DNA from: Mucilaginibacter psychrotolerans
GTDB taxonomy: Bacteria; Bacteroidota; Bacteroidia; Sphingobacteriales; Sphingobacteriaceae
DNA length: 64,000 bases
NCBI RefSeq assembly: GCF_004519315.1
Contig: NZ_SOZE01000012.1
Location: 62,001 to 126,000, forward strand
Direction: 5' to 3'
The notes below the pieces were generated by a model. The model saw only the letters and a list, made by a program, of their open reading frames with translations. It had not been told where the DNA came from and searched no databases. The position numbers and the translations under genes are program-made. Shown here piece by piece: positions 25,307 through 32,636 of this stretch; positions within the stretch are counted from its first letter, which is position 1; every line of letters begins with the position of its first letter.

Positions 25307-25550
25307 AGAGCACTATATAAGTTAATGCCAGGGCAAAGGCAAACGAAGATAAAAATTAATTGGAATTTTTTTTAGTGTTTGAATAGAAACTGGGAATTGG
25401 AGCAAAAGTTTAAGCAAGGATAGCTTGTTCGATTCCCTTATTGACAAAGCAAGGCTATGCAGTTAACAAAAATGCAGCAATTGTGGTAGATTACTCATTA
25501 CAACAAATCGTATTTCTTTTTAATCTTATTCGTAATTAGCTTGCTTTCTG

Positions 25551-25934
25551 CTAACTTTTGTAATATCTGAACATGCTGAAAATCGGTAATTCGCCTTTTA
25601 TACGTTCTGGGTTATTAATTAAAAACTTTGTTATTTCGTCAGTTGGTCTATCCGAAATGAAATCACATCCAACATGGCTGTCGTATTTTAAAAATGGATA
25701 TTCCTTTTTTTTCAGGGTGTAATAATTCCCAGAAAAGGGCTTGTTAGTATTTATACTTACCAGCGCAATAAAGCCTTTGCAATTAGATTGCGACACTAAT
25801 ATCGCAAATTTATCACCTTTTGCGCTTAAGAATTCAGGAATTTCTATCAAAACAATTCCTTTTAACGATATAGGTATATCTACGAGTTTTTCCTTTAATT
25901 CCTTTGAAAAGAAATCGCTTAAAGATTGAGCCAT
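25551..25934 (-). CDS. Putative toxin partner of the Panacea antitoxin
   Basis: A 127-residue soluble protein with a beta-rich core (KGIVLIEIPEFL, DKFAILVSQSN, GFIALVSINTNK) and then YYTLKKKEYPFLKYDSHVGCDF. It overlaps the 3' end of the Panacea gene by 16 nt, so the two are translationally coupled. Panacea-domain antitoxins are known to pair with many unrelated toxins, and the small barrel-like pattern is compatible with a PemK/MazF-like SH3 fold, but I cannot see catalytic residues that prove it. The function therefore rests on position and size. Confidence 0.55.
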   Translation of the reverse strand: MAQSLSDFFSKELKEKLVDIPISLKGIVLIEIPEFLSAKGDKFAILVSQSNCKGFIALVSINTNKPFSGNYYTLKKKEYPFLKYDSHVGCDFISDRPTDEITKFLINNPERIKGELPIFSMFRYYKS

Positions 25935-26458
25935 TGCATTGATTCTACAAAATCATAATGTTCTTTTATGTAGGCGATTTCTGGCGCAGACAATTTCTCT
26001 TGCTTAGCTATATATTCAATGGGGACAAACCGAAGCCCTTTTTCTTTAGCCATATTATAAGCATCATCATGAGCTTTTGATTTTAAATTATAAAAGCCGA
26101 AAAATTTATTTTGTTCATATGATTGCAATAGGGCTTCTACTTCACTTTCCGACAGCTCATCCATGTCAATAGGGGATAACGGTTTGAATTTCTCGTTACT
26201 TAGAATTTGAAAGTTAGGGTCGTTGCTTGATGCTTTTAGTAAATCATATGACTTTGATGGCGTAGAACCATGTGGAAGTCTAGCTATATCATCATCAGTT
26301 ATCAATCGGCCATACTTAGCCAAATGAATTACTTCTGCGAAGTATAGCATTTTTAACGCCGTGTACTTATCTGCAATCCCATTGCTATCTGCAATTTTAC
26401 TTGCGATAAGAATCAAAGAATTGATAGCTTTTGTTTTGTTGAAGCTATTTGAAATCAT
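25919..26458 (-). CDS. Panacea (DUF4065/SocA-like) antitoxin
   Basis: A 179-residue protein. The ATG at 26458 starts MISNSFNKTKAINSLILIAS and is preferred to 26521, which adds residues from the leader. The Panacea core is clear: ADKYTALKMLYFAEVIHLAK then YGRLITDDDIARLPHGSTPSKSYDLLK (about 28-80), the tract that defines SocA_Panacea antitoxins, and a C-terminal extension (about 100-179) typical of toxin-neutralising tails. It is upstream of its putative toxin in the same operon, the common order. A 13-bp palindrome and a -7 box in its leader suggest autoregulation. Confidence 0.85.
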   Translation of the reverse strand: MISNSFNKTKAINSLILIASKIADSNGIADKYTALKMLYFAEVIHLAKYGRLITDDDIARLPHGSTPSKSYDLLKASSNDPNFQILSNEKFKPLSPIDMDELSESEVEALLQSYEQNKFFGFYNLKSKAHDDAYNMAKEKGLRFVPIEYIAKQEKLSAPEIAYIKEHYDFVESMQWLNL

Positions 26459-26507
26459 AATAATTCTTAACGATTTAATTGTATGCAAGTTACACAACCT
26501 AAATGAT

Positions 26508-26549
26508 TGCTGCAACAGCACATGAAGTGATTTTATCCTGACAAAGATA
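26508..26549 (-). promoter_or_regulatory. Promoter -7 box and palindrome upstream of the Panacea operon
   Basis: On the minus strand a -7 box TATCTTTG (complement of 26542-26549) matches TAnnTTTG exactly; a properly spaced -33 TTTG is not evident. The 13-bp palindrome TGCTGTTGCAGCA (complement of 26508-26520) sits about 15-20 bp downstream of the expected transcription start, where a repressor would block elongation or initiation. Confidence 0.5.
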
Positions 26550-26643
26550 CTAATTTTATTAGCAAAATCAGGATTGTTGTATTTTAATTTTTTTTGATTC
26601 TGCCATCTATTATAGAAGAATTGGTTTTACTATCAAATCCCCC

Positions 26644-29193
26644 CTAAAACCTAAACCCCGCAGTTAGATAAACCAGTGTGCCCTCCGGGCTTTTGCCTAG
26701 TACGGCCTCGAACAAAAAGGCGTTGTACGGCGTAAGGAAGATACCGCCGCCGTAGGTATCGTGCACAGTGTCTGATTTTTCGCCCTTCAGCCAAACGCGG
26801 CCCGTATCGTTAAAGCCAACTACGCCAAAAGAGGAAGCCAGTACGTAGGCATTAAAATCGAACAGCTTGGCGCGCAGCTCCATATTATTGTACAATATGG
26901 TGTTCCCTATAAAACGACTGGTATGGTAGCCGCGCATGGTAAGCCCGCCCAGGTTCATCATCTGGAAAAAATCGCCCTTGCCTGCTATTGCGCCCGCACC
27001 GGTACGGTTGGCGAACACGATGGTAGAATCCATCAGCGGTACAAAAAAGCTGAAGGTAGACAGCATCGAACCCGAAGTATGCCCGCTGATATTTAAGCCT
27101 GTGAGCCCGGTAACCGTGGTGCGCCAAACCACGCCATGGCTGGCAAAGGTGGTGTTGTTGCGGGTATCGTAAACTGCGCCGCCGATGATGCCGGTGTATA
27201 GTTTGGCTTTAAACACCTGCTCTTCGGGGTGTAGTTGATTGTATTTGTTAAAAAAGTGGTCGTTGTTATGGTCTTCAGATGCGGTGTAGAACTGCGTTAC
27301 CGAGCCGCCGCTCAGTTGCCAGTGGTTATAGTGGTGCGCCAGGCGTATATCGGCCACGGCAAAATCGTAACGGTTGCGGTAGTAGTAAAACTCCTTTCCA
27401 CCAGCCTTATCGAATTCGCCCACGTTGCCCAGCCCGAAGAAGTTGTTGGTGTTGCGCGGGCCGCGCTCGGTAATGTTTACCAGCAAATCGTTATCCCATA
27501 ACCGCTTCTTAAAAATGCCGCTGTAATTTACAATGAACGATTGCTTTTGGAAGGTATAGTTTACCGATAGATGCTGCAAGCTGGAATACGGCTGCTTTTG
27601 AAAGCTGTACCGCACGTAGTTGGCACCACCCACAAACTGCAGCCCATCCTCCGTGCTGTAACCCAGGGAAACGATTGGCGTTACGGTATTGTACTTATTC
27701 TCTGGCCTGATGTATTGGTTTACGGTGGTATCTTTCTTCAGCTTGAGGTGCGCGGCAGATGCCGTCGGTAGGTTGTTCTGCTGGTCGCTGCGGTCGTAAA
27801 GGTAGAGATTCTTGCGACTTTGCGCGGAATCTATCAGGTAAGTATCCTCTTCGTGGCCGCCTATCATGCGCACGGTGATGGGCGATGTGTTGCCACCGAT
27901 AACCTCAAAAGTATTCTTACCCTCCAGGCCGTAAACGCGCAGGTCTTTGGTATCCTTATGTTTAAAGGTACGCTGGTATATCACCTTACCCAGGCCATCT
28001 TTCTTGACTTTGTTGATGGTGAGCTGCACATCACCATCAGGCTGGCGGATGATGGTGAACCTCTCGTTCTTATCCGACCCCGTCACATCCACCCGCTGCG
28101 CCAGGAAACGGTAATAGCGCATGGCATATTTGCGAATATGATCCCGCCGACGTTTAAAGGTTTTGAAAATGGCTGGTGCCGATACCGCGTACACGTTGGG
28201 CGGCATCAACTTTAACGCCCGCTCCATCAGTTCATCGGTAAGATGGCTCTGCACATAGGTAATCTCCGCCTCCCAATCCTTTTGATCAAACTGGTTCAGG
28301 AAATACAGGTCGAAGCCCACGGTGTTGTAGTTCCACAAATCTACCCTTCGGATATGGTCGGTATAGGCCTGCAGGTTGGGCTTGGCTATCGACATTACAT
28401 CAAATATCGCCCCGCCCGTAGTGTAAAATACCTTATCCCTATCCTTGGGGAATGGCTCGTAGGTATTTTTTGAGGAGTCGCTTTTGGTCCACTTCCATTG
28501 GCCGCCGTGGCGGTCCCAATCGCCCATGATAAAATCGAATATACGGGCGCGCAGTATCAGTCTGGCATCGGCTTTCTTGTCGTTGTCCTGTTCCAGCTTA
28601 TCCTGCAGGGTCTCGGTTTTGATATCTTTTGAACCGTCTGCCGGGCCACGTTCTTCAAAAAGGTACATGTGGTTGGCAAACTCGTCGCGGTATTTGCCCA
28701 AAGCAGGGTCATCGCCCAGGTAAACAATGATGGGGTTGGTATGCTGCAGACCCAGCGCTTCTGCCAATGGCGGTACTGCTAAAGCCGAGTAAGGGTGACC
28801 GATGGAGCCGGCATCCAGCATCAGATCCTCCACCATGGTATTCTTATAAATTTGGGGCTGATCGCGCGAGGTGGTTTTGTTTACCGAGCGCAGCACCCAC
28901 TCGTGGCCCAGCGAATCTTCCAACTGCAATGATGTAGTTTGATTGCCGCCGCCCGTGCCGGTTATTTTGAGGCCGCCTTTTTCTTTATTGAGATGAAAGA
29001 TAGGCACTTTTATAGGCTGTGCCCATACCTTGCGGTAACTGGTCCCCAGCAGGGCCCTTTTAAATAAGCCCGCTTTATCAAATTTGGCGTTAGCTATAAC
29101 GGTGATGCTATCAGCCTCCACCTGTTTTTGGGCAAAGGCAGGAAATGCTGCTGTCAGTAAAAAAACAATTGACAGTAATTGTTTACAACGCAT
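26644..29193 (-). CDS. Omp85/BamA-like outer-membrane barrel with an N-terminal kinase-like domain
   Basis: An 849-residue exported protein; the ATG at 29193 gives a clean signal peptide (MRCKQLLSIVFLLTAAFPAFAQ). Residues about 75-400 read like an atypical protein or lipid kinase: glycine-rich turn GTGGGNQT (79-86), a possible beta3 stretch EWVLRSVNK (98-106), a helix with AEALGLQHTNP, a hinge-like YLFEERG (177-183), catalytic-loop-like GDWDRHGGQW (224-233) and a metal-site-like KDRDKVF (250-256). The C-terminal third (about 520-849) is a surface-antigen barrel with GGLTMRGYHTSRFIGN, the Omp85 R-G-Y signature, and a terminal aromatic residue. Family knowledge supports the barrel; the kinase reading is a pattern inference. 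Confidence 0.72.
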   Translation of the reverse strand: MRCKQLLSIVFLLTAAFPAFAQKQVEADSITVIANAKFDKAGLFKRALLGTSYRKVWAQPIKVPIFHLNKEKGGLKITGTGGGNQTTSLQLEDSLGHEWVLRSVNKTTSRDQPQIYKNTMVEDLMLDAGSIGHPYSALAVPPLAEALGLQHTNPIIVYLGDDPALGKYRDEFANHMYLFEERGPADGSKDIKTETLQDKLEQDNDKKADARLILRARIFDFIMGDWDRHGGQWKWTKSDSSKNTYEPFPKDRDKVFYTTGGAIFDVMSIAKPNLQAYTDHIRRVDLWNYNTVGFDLYFLNQFDQKDWEAEITYVQSHLTDELMERALKLMPPNVYAVSAPAIFKTFKRRRDHIRKYAMRYYRFLAQRVDVTGSDKNERFTIIRQPDGDVQLTINKVKKDGLGKVIYQRTFKHKDTKDLRVYGLEGKNTFEVIGGNTSPITVRMIGGHEEDTYLIDSAQSRKNLYLYDRSDQQNNLPTASAAHLKLKKDTTVNQYIRPENKYNTVTPIVSLGYSTEDGLQFVGGANYVRYSFQKQPYSSLQHLSVNYTFQKQSFIVNYSGIFKKRLWDNDLLVNITERGPRNTNNFFGLGNVGEFDKAGGKEFYYYRNRYDFAVADIRLAHHYNHWQLSGGSVTQFYTASEDHNNDHFFNKYNQLHPEEQVFKAKLYTGIIGGAVYDTRNNTTFASHGVVWRTTVTGLTGLNISGHTSGSMLSTFSFFVPLMDSTIVFANRTGAGAIAGKGDFFQMMNLGGLTMRGYHTSRFIGNTILYNNMELRAKLFDFNAYVLASSFGVVGFNDTGRVWLKGEKSDTVHDTYGGGIFLTPYNAFLFEAVLGKSPEGTLVYLTAGFRF

Positions 29194-29305
29194 AGATAAC
29201 AGAGGGGGCTTTAATATCGTAAAGATGCAAAATTTAACAAAAAATTGCAGCATTTTGTTCTTTGGGGCATACCTAGGGAAATCGCTTTAAAACAAGTCGC
29301 TGATT

Positions 29306-29461
29306 AGGGGGCACCTACGGAGCCTTCTCACCTTTCTCCTTATGCTATAAACACGATACTCCTCCGGAGTGTTTATACCGATTTGAGTTTTACGCTCCGC
29401 TAGGAGCATCGTGTTTATAGAAACTTTACAAGCAATACTGAGGGCTCCGTAGGTGCCTCCT
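29306..29461. repeat. Nested inverted-repeat (REP/MITE-like) element
   Basis: Outer arms: 29306-29324 (AGGGGGCACCTACGGAGCC) against 29443-29461, 18 of 19 pairs. Inner arms: 29345-29362 (CTATAAACACGATACTCC...) against 29403-29420, again one mismatch. Inside are small hairpins built from ACTCC/GGAGT and GCTCC/GGAGC. The whole can fold as one long hairpin. Such structures are typical of REP sequences moved by Y1 (RAYT) transposases; none is encoded here. Confidence 0.7.
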
Positions 29462-29660
29462 CTTTACAAGCGATTGCTAAATATAATAAGAATATGGCAA
29501 ATATAGGGTGAGGTGGCCGGTGCTTTTAGCAGAGGTGAAATGACGGCATTTCTGCGTCGCGAGTGGACTCTCCCCGGCGACGCTAAGCTGGGCGACCCTT
29601 CTGCTCCGCAAAGAGGGATTTAGTTCTCGCCATTTGAGATGCAGAAAAGGCTTTAGTTTA

Positions 29661-29713
29661 GGCCCTCTTTGCGCAGCAGAGAGGGCCGACGCTCCGTACA
29701 CGGAGCCGTCGGG
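29661..29713. repeat. Two adjacent hairpins of an intergenic repeat
   Basis: GGCCCTCT (29661-29668) pairs with AGAGGGCC (29680-29687). Immediately after, CGACGCTCCGT (29687-29697) pairs with ACGGAGC (29700-29706) and GTCG (29708-29711), with one bulged C. No T-run adjoins, so they are not simple terminators. Confidence 0.55.
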
Positions 29714-29858
29714 GTGAGTCAAATATGCGGGCGATAAGGATCGAGTTCAAAAGCTCCGAATCCGCAAAGGCAATGCCGCAATGCACGCAGCATTGTGGCG
29801 CATTTACCCCTTGCCTACCGCAACGAGATTAATTAACTTGCATAAACCAATTACCGCA

Positions 29859-30167
29859 ATGAAAGTAGTACGCGTACAATATACCACCCGCGAGGAATAT
29901 GCGCCGATAAACCAGCAAAATATAGCCGCCATAGTAGCCGAACTGAAGGCCCTTAACCACCCCGGCATTAAATATGGCGCATGGCTGCTGCCCGATGGTA
30001 AAACCTTTATGCATTTTGACCAGTTGGAAAGCGAAGAAGCCCACCAGGTATTACAGGGATTGGCCTCCTTTAAAAAATTTGCTGATGAACTTTGGGCCAG
30101 CGGATTGGAGGTAGAGCCCAAATTGGATATACTGGATTTAGTAGCCAGTACGGAGGCCTATTATTGA
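29859..30167 (+). CDS. Small protein, probable dimeric alpha/beta-barrel fold
   Basis: A 102-residue cytoplasmic protein beginning MKVVRVQYTTREEYAPINQQ. The ATG at 29859 is chosen over the frame start at 29781, whose added residues come from repeat DNA. Alternating strand-helix-strand pattern (MKVVRVQYTT, helix, IKYGAWLLPDGKTFMHFDQL, helix, VEPKLDILDLVAS) matches stress-responsive or antibiotic-biosynthesis-monooxygenase-like alpha/beta barrels. No catalytic residues can be assigned. It stands alone, ending at a bidirectional terminator. Confidence 0.7.
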   Translation: MKVVRVQYTTREEYAPINQQNIAAIVAELKALNHPGIKYGAWLLPDGKTFMHFDQLESEEAHQVLQGLASFKKFADELWASGLEVEPKLDILDLVASTEAYY

Positions 30168-30237
30168 GGCAAAAGCAGTCTGCTCATGCGCCCGAGTACA
30201 AATTGCGTGCTTGAATGGCTAAGCACGGCGTAAATAA

Positions 30238-30272
30238 GCAAAGGGCCTGAGTTATAAACCCCGGCCCTTTGC
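30238..30272. terminator. Bidirectional hairpin between convergent genes
   Basis: GCAAAGGGCC (30238-30247) is the exact complement of GGCCCTTTGC (30263-30272), with a 15-nt loop. It lies between the 3' ends of the small plus-strand gene and the minus-strand carbonic anhydrase gene. T-runs are weak on both sides. Confidence 0.7.
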
Positions 30273-30282
30273 TGTTGGCATA

Positions 30283-30906
30283 TTATTCAAAAAATGTTAC
30301 CAGGCCGGTTTCTACATCGTAAAGGCCGCCAACAATTTTAATGCTGCCCTCCTGCTCTAAGGCTGCCACTATCGGGCTTTCGCGCCTTATGCGGTCGATG
30401 GTTAAATTTACGTGGATATCGGTAACCTTGTTTACAAACTCGGGGTTTGAGCCGTTCCTCTCTTCGGTAACTGTTTTTTCGTTAACAAGTGCCGGCTGTA
30501 TTTTGTTAAGCAGTGTGGTAAGGTTGCCCATTTCTACATGGTTGCAGGCACCCACAATTGCCCCGCATTTGGTATGGCCCAATACCATAATTATTTTTGT
30601 ACCCACTACTTTGGTAGCAAATTCCATGCTGCCCAAAATATCCTCGTTAAGGATGTTACCGGCAATACGGATGCTGAAGATATCGCCCAAGCCCTGGTCA
30701 AAAATCAGCTCTGCCGAAGTACGGCTATCTATACAACTTAAAATGGTGGCAAAAGGAAACTGCCCTGTAGAAGTTTCGTTCACCTGTTGCAAAAGGTTGC
30801 GGTTTGCTTTCAGGTTGTTGATAAATCGCTGGTTGCCATCTTTTAAGATCTGAAGTGCTGATGCCGGCGTTAAATTACTTTGCGTTTCTTTTGAATGAGT
30901 GTACAT
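30283..30906 (-). CDS. Beta-class carbonic anhydrase
   Basis: A 207-residue zinc enzyme that interconverts CO2 and bicarbonate. The zinc ligands and catalytic dyad are in place: ILSCIDSRTSAEL gives Cys58, Asp60 and Arg62, and VLGHTKCGAIVGA gives His111 and Cys114. The DIFSIRIAGNILNED segment (75-90) is also typical. There is no signal peptide, so it acts in the cytoplasm. The gene starts 20 nt after the bestrophin gene and is surely co-transcribed, which suggests the enzyme feeds or drains bicarbonate carried by the channel. Confidence 0.95.
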   Translation of the reverse strand: MYTHSKETQSNLTPASALQILKDGNQRFINNLKANRNLLQQVNETSTGQFPFATILSCIDSRTSAELIFDQGLGDIFSIRIAGNILNEDILGSMEFATKVVGTKIIMVLGHTKCGAIVGACNHVEMGNLTTLLNKIQPALVNEKTVTEERNGSNPEFVNKVTDIHVNLTIDRIRRESPIVAALEQEGSIKIVGGLYDVETGLVTFFE

Positions 30907-30926
30907 GGCTTTTTTGTTTTAATGGT

Positions 30927-31820
30927 TTACAATGAATAGAAACCTTGGGGCTTAAGGGGCTCGGGCACGTTAGTTTCTCCTAATAGTTGTTTGATATTTA
31001 TTTCGATGTTGGTAGCAATGGTGGTCATGGCGGTATCTGTAGGGTGATTGCTAAACGGATCCTGCAGGTATGTGGCCGATTTTTCCAGCAGGAAAAAAGC
31101 CGACGAGATCACCAGCAGCAGCGGTATCTCAAAAAAACTATTGATGCCGGTTAACGCAATAGCCAGCGTAACCACAAAAATGTAGATGAAGAAATGCAGG
31201 AACAAGCGGTAAGTTTGCGGGAATACGGTGCTTTTGATGCGTTCGGCCATGCCCATGGCATTAGAAAAATTTACCAGCGTGTTATTGATCTGTACGTGGC
31301 TAAAAATCTCCAGGCTACCCCCGTTTTTTAAACTCGCTATTTGCAAGGCGTTTAATTGCAGTAGCGCCAAAGGCTTGTTGCTGTGCTTTTTGATCTGGTC
31401 CAGGTCGCCCTCCGAAATGTATTTATCCATGTTGGCAATAGCATCCAACCCGCGCAGGCTTTGGCCCAAACTAAAACACCAGGCAATTTGCCGGTAGGCA
31501 AGCTCCTTTATCTGCGCTTGCTTATCCGGGCTAACAAACGACTGTAGCTGCAATACAAACGTGCGGCTTTCGTTTACAATGCTGCCCCAAATTTTCCGGG
31601 CCTCCCACCAGCGGTCGTACGATTGATTGATCTTAAACGACAGGATAACCGAGATAGCGGTACCAATAAACGCCGGAATGCCGATAGGCATTTCGGGAAT
31701 AAGGTGCTGAAATTTGGCGGTTAAATAATTTACCAATAAGCCCACCAGCAGTACGTAAAGCACCTCCATCTTGATTTTATTGAGGATATATTTAGCAGGA
31801 ATACTTTGTTTTAGTAGCAT
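30927..31820 (-). CDS. Bestrophin-family (UPF0187) anion channel
   Basis: A 297-residue membrane protein with hydrophobic helices near 18-35, 45-62, 215-235 and 236-252. Family marks: MPIGIPAFIGTAISVILSFKINQSYDRWWEARKIWG (first part 44-62), where the SYDRWWEAR tract is characteristic, and a helical cytoplasmic region to about 200. Bacterial bestrophins form pentameric channels; eukaryotic members pass chloride and bicarbonate. First gene of a two-gene operon with beta-carbonic anhydrase and divergent from a TetR gene, so bicarbonate is the obvious candidate ion. The -7 box sits inside an operator-like array. Confidence 0.92.
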   Translation of the reverse strand: MLLKQSIPAKYILNKIKMEVLYVLLVGLLVNYLTAKFQHLIPEMPIGIPAFIGTAISVILSFKINQSYDRWWEARKIWGSIVNESRTFVLQLQSFVSPDKQAQIKELAYRQIAWCFSLGQSLRGLDAIANMDKYISEGDLDQIKKHSNKPLALLQLNALQIASLKNGGSLEIFSHVQINNTLVNFSNAMGMAERIKSTVFPQTYRLFLHFFIYIFVVTLAIALTGINSFFEIPLLLVISSAFFLLEKSATYLQDPFSNHPTDTAMTTIATNIEINIKQLLGETNVPEPLKPQGFYSL

Positions 31821-31837
31821 AGTTCGTCATCGTTAAA

Positions 31838-31929
31838 TGATAGTACAAAATTATAAAACTATTTTCAACAATAGTAATACTATCACAAACAAATAAAAAA
31901 TATTTTGTTTTAATGAATTACTATCTTTG
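31838..31929. promoter_or_regulatory. Divergent promoter region with three overlapping inverted repeats
   Basis: TGATAGTA (31838-31845) pairs with TACTATCA (31878-31885); ACTATT (31858-31863) pairs with AATAGT (31870-31875); and ATAGTAATACTAT (31871-31883) is itself a palindrome. All are built on TAGTA/TACTA. A perfect minus-strand -7 box TAATTTTG (complement of 31846-31853) for bestrophin lies between the half-sites, and a plus-strand -7 box TATCTTTG lies at 31922-31929 for the TetR gene. Repression by TetR is inferred. Confidence 0.6.
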
Positions 31930-31946
31930 TGTAAAGTTTTGCACTT

Positions 31947-32618
31947 ATGGATTTCCAGGTAAAGTTTGCTATCAACGAAAAGATATTTCTACGTAACCCC
32001 GAAAGCAGCGAGGTAGGTAAACTGATGGTGAAAAAAGCTATCGATTTAATTTACGAACTGGGCTTTGAGCATTTTACCTTTAAAAAGCTGGCTATAGAAA
32101 TTGGTTCTACCGAGGCTACCATATACCGGTATTTTGAAAACAAGCACCGGCTGCTGCTGTATATACTCAACTGGTATTGGTGTTATATGGAGTTTTTAGT
32201 AACGTTTAAGCTGGAGAACCTTACCGACAAAAAGGAGCAACTACGCGTAATTGTGCATTTGCTCACGCACGAGTTTGCCGAGAGTACCAGTCAGTTCGAT
32301 TACAACAAAAAGTACCTTAACCAAATTGTGATATCAGAAAGCAGTAAAGTGTTCCTGGTGAAGGAGGTGACAGAGATCAATAAAGATGCGGTGTTTAAGC
32401 CCTATAAAGACCTCTGCACCAAAATTGCGGCGGTGATTACCTCCTATCAACCCGACTATCAGTTCCCCCGATCATTAAGTACCACCCTGATAGAAACCGC
32501 CCATCATCAGCAGTTCTTCGGCGCAAACCTGCCCAAACTAACCGATATCTCCCCCGAAAACAAAACCGACTTTGCCAACAGCTTTTTAGAGGATTTGTTG
32601 TTTAAGGCGTTGGGGTAA
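31947..32618 (+). CDS. TetR/AcrR-family regulator
   Basis: A 223-residue protein with the TetR N-terminal DNA-binding domain at about 25-70 (KAIDLIYELGFEHFTFKKLA, then STEATIYRYFENKHRLLLYIL), where the Y-R-Y-F-x-N-K-x-x-L ending is diagnostic. The C-terminal ligand-binding half (about 75-223) is divergent. It is transcribed away from the bestrophin-carbonic anhydrase operon across a 126-bp gap with TAGTA/TACTA palindromes, so it most likely represses that operon and itself. The ligand is unknown. Confidence 0.92.
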   Translation: MDFQVKFAINEKIFLRNPESSEVGKLMVKKAIDLIYELGFEHFTFKKLAIEIGSTEATIYRYFENKHRLLLYILNWYWCYMEFLVTFKLENLTDKKEQLRVIVHLLTHEFAESTSQFDYNKKYLNQIVISESSKVFLVKEVTEINKDAVFKPYKDLCTKIAAVITSYQPDYQFPRSLSTTLIETAHHQQFFGANLPKLTDISPENKTDFANSFLEDLLFKALG

Positions 32619-32636
32619 GGGATGGGGGCGGGAGGA

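Larger units (their letters stand above)
29194..29858. other. 665-bp intergenic region with palindromic repeats
   Basis: Apart from the leader of the barrel gene (to about 29280), the region holds a 156-bp nested inverted-repeat element (29306-29461), then two adjacent hairpins (29661-29711) inside a stretch resembling common Bacteroidetes intergenic repeats. A minus-strand frame at 29477-29722 runs through these repeats and is not accepted as a gene. No RNA gene recognised. Confidence 0.65.

Noticed and set aside
29477..29722. Minus-strand frame of 81 codons in the repeat spacer
   Set aside because: It is made of palindromic repeat DNA and gives a low-complexity Ser/Arg-rich product without a family.
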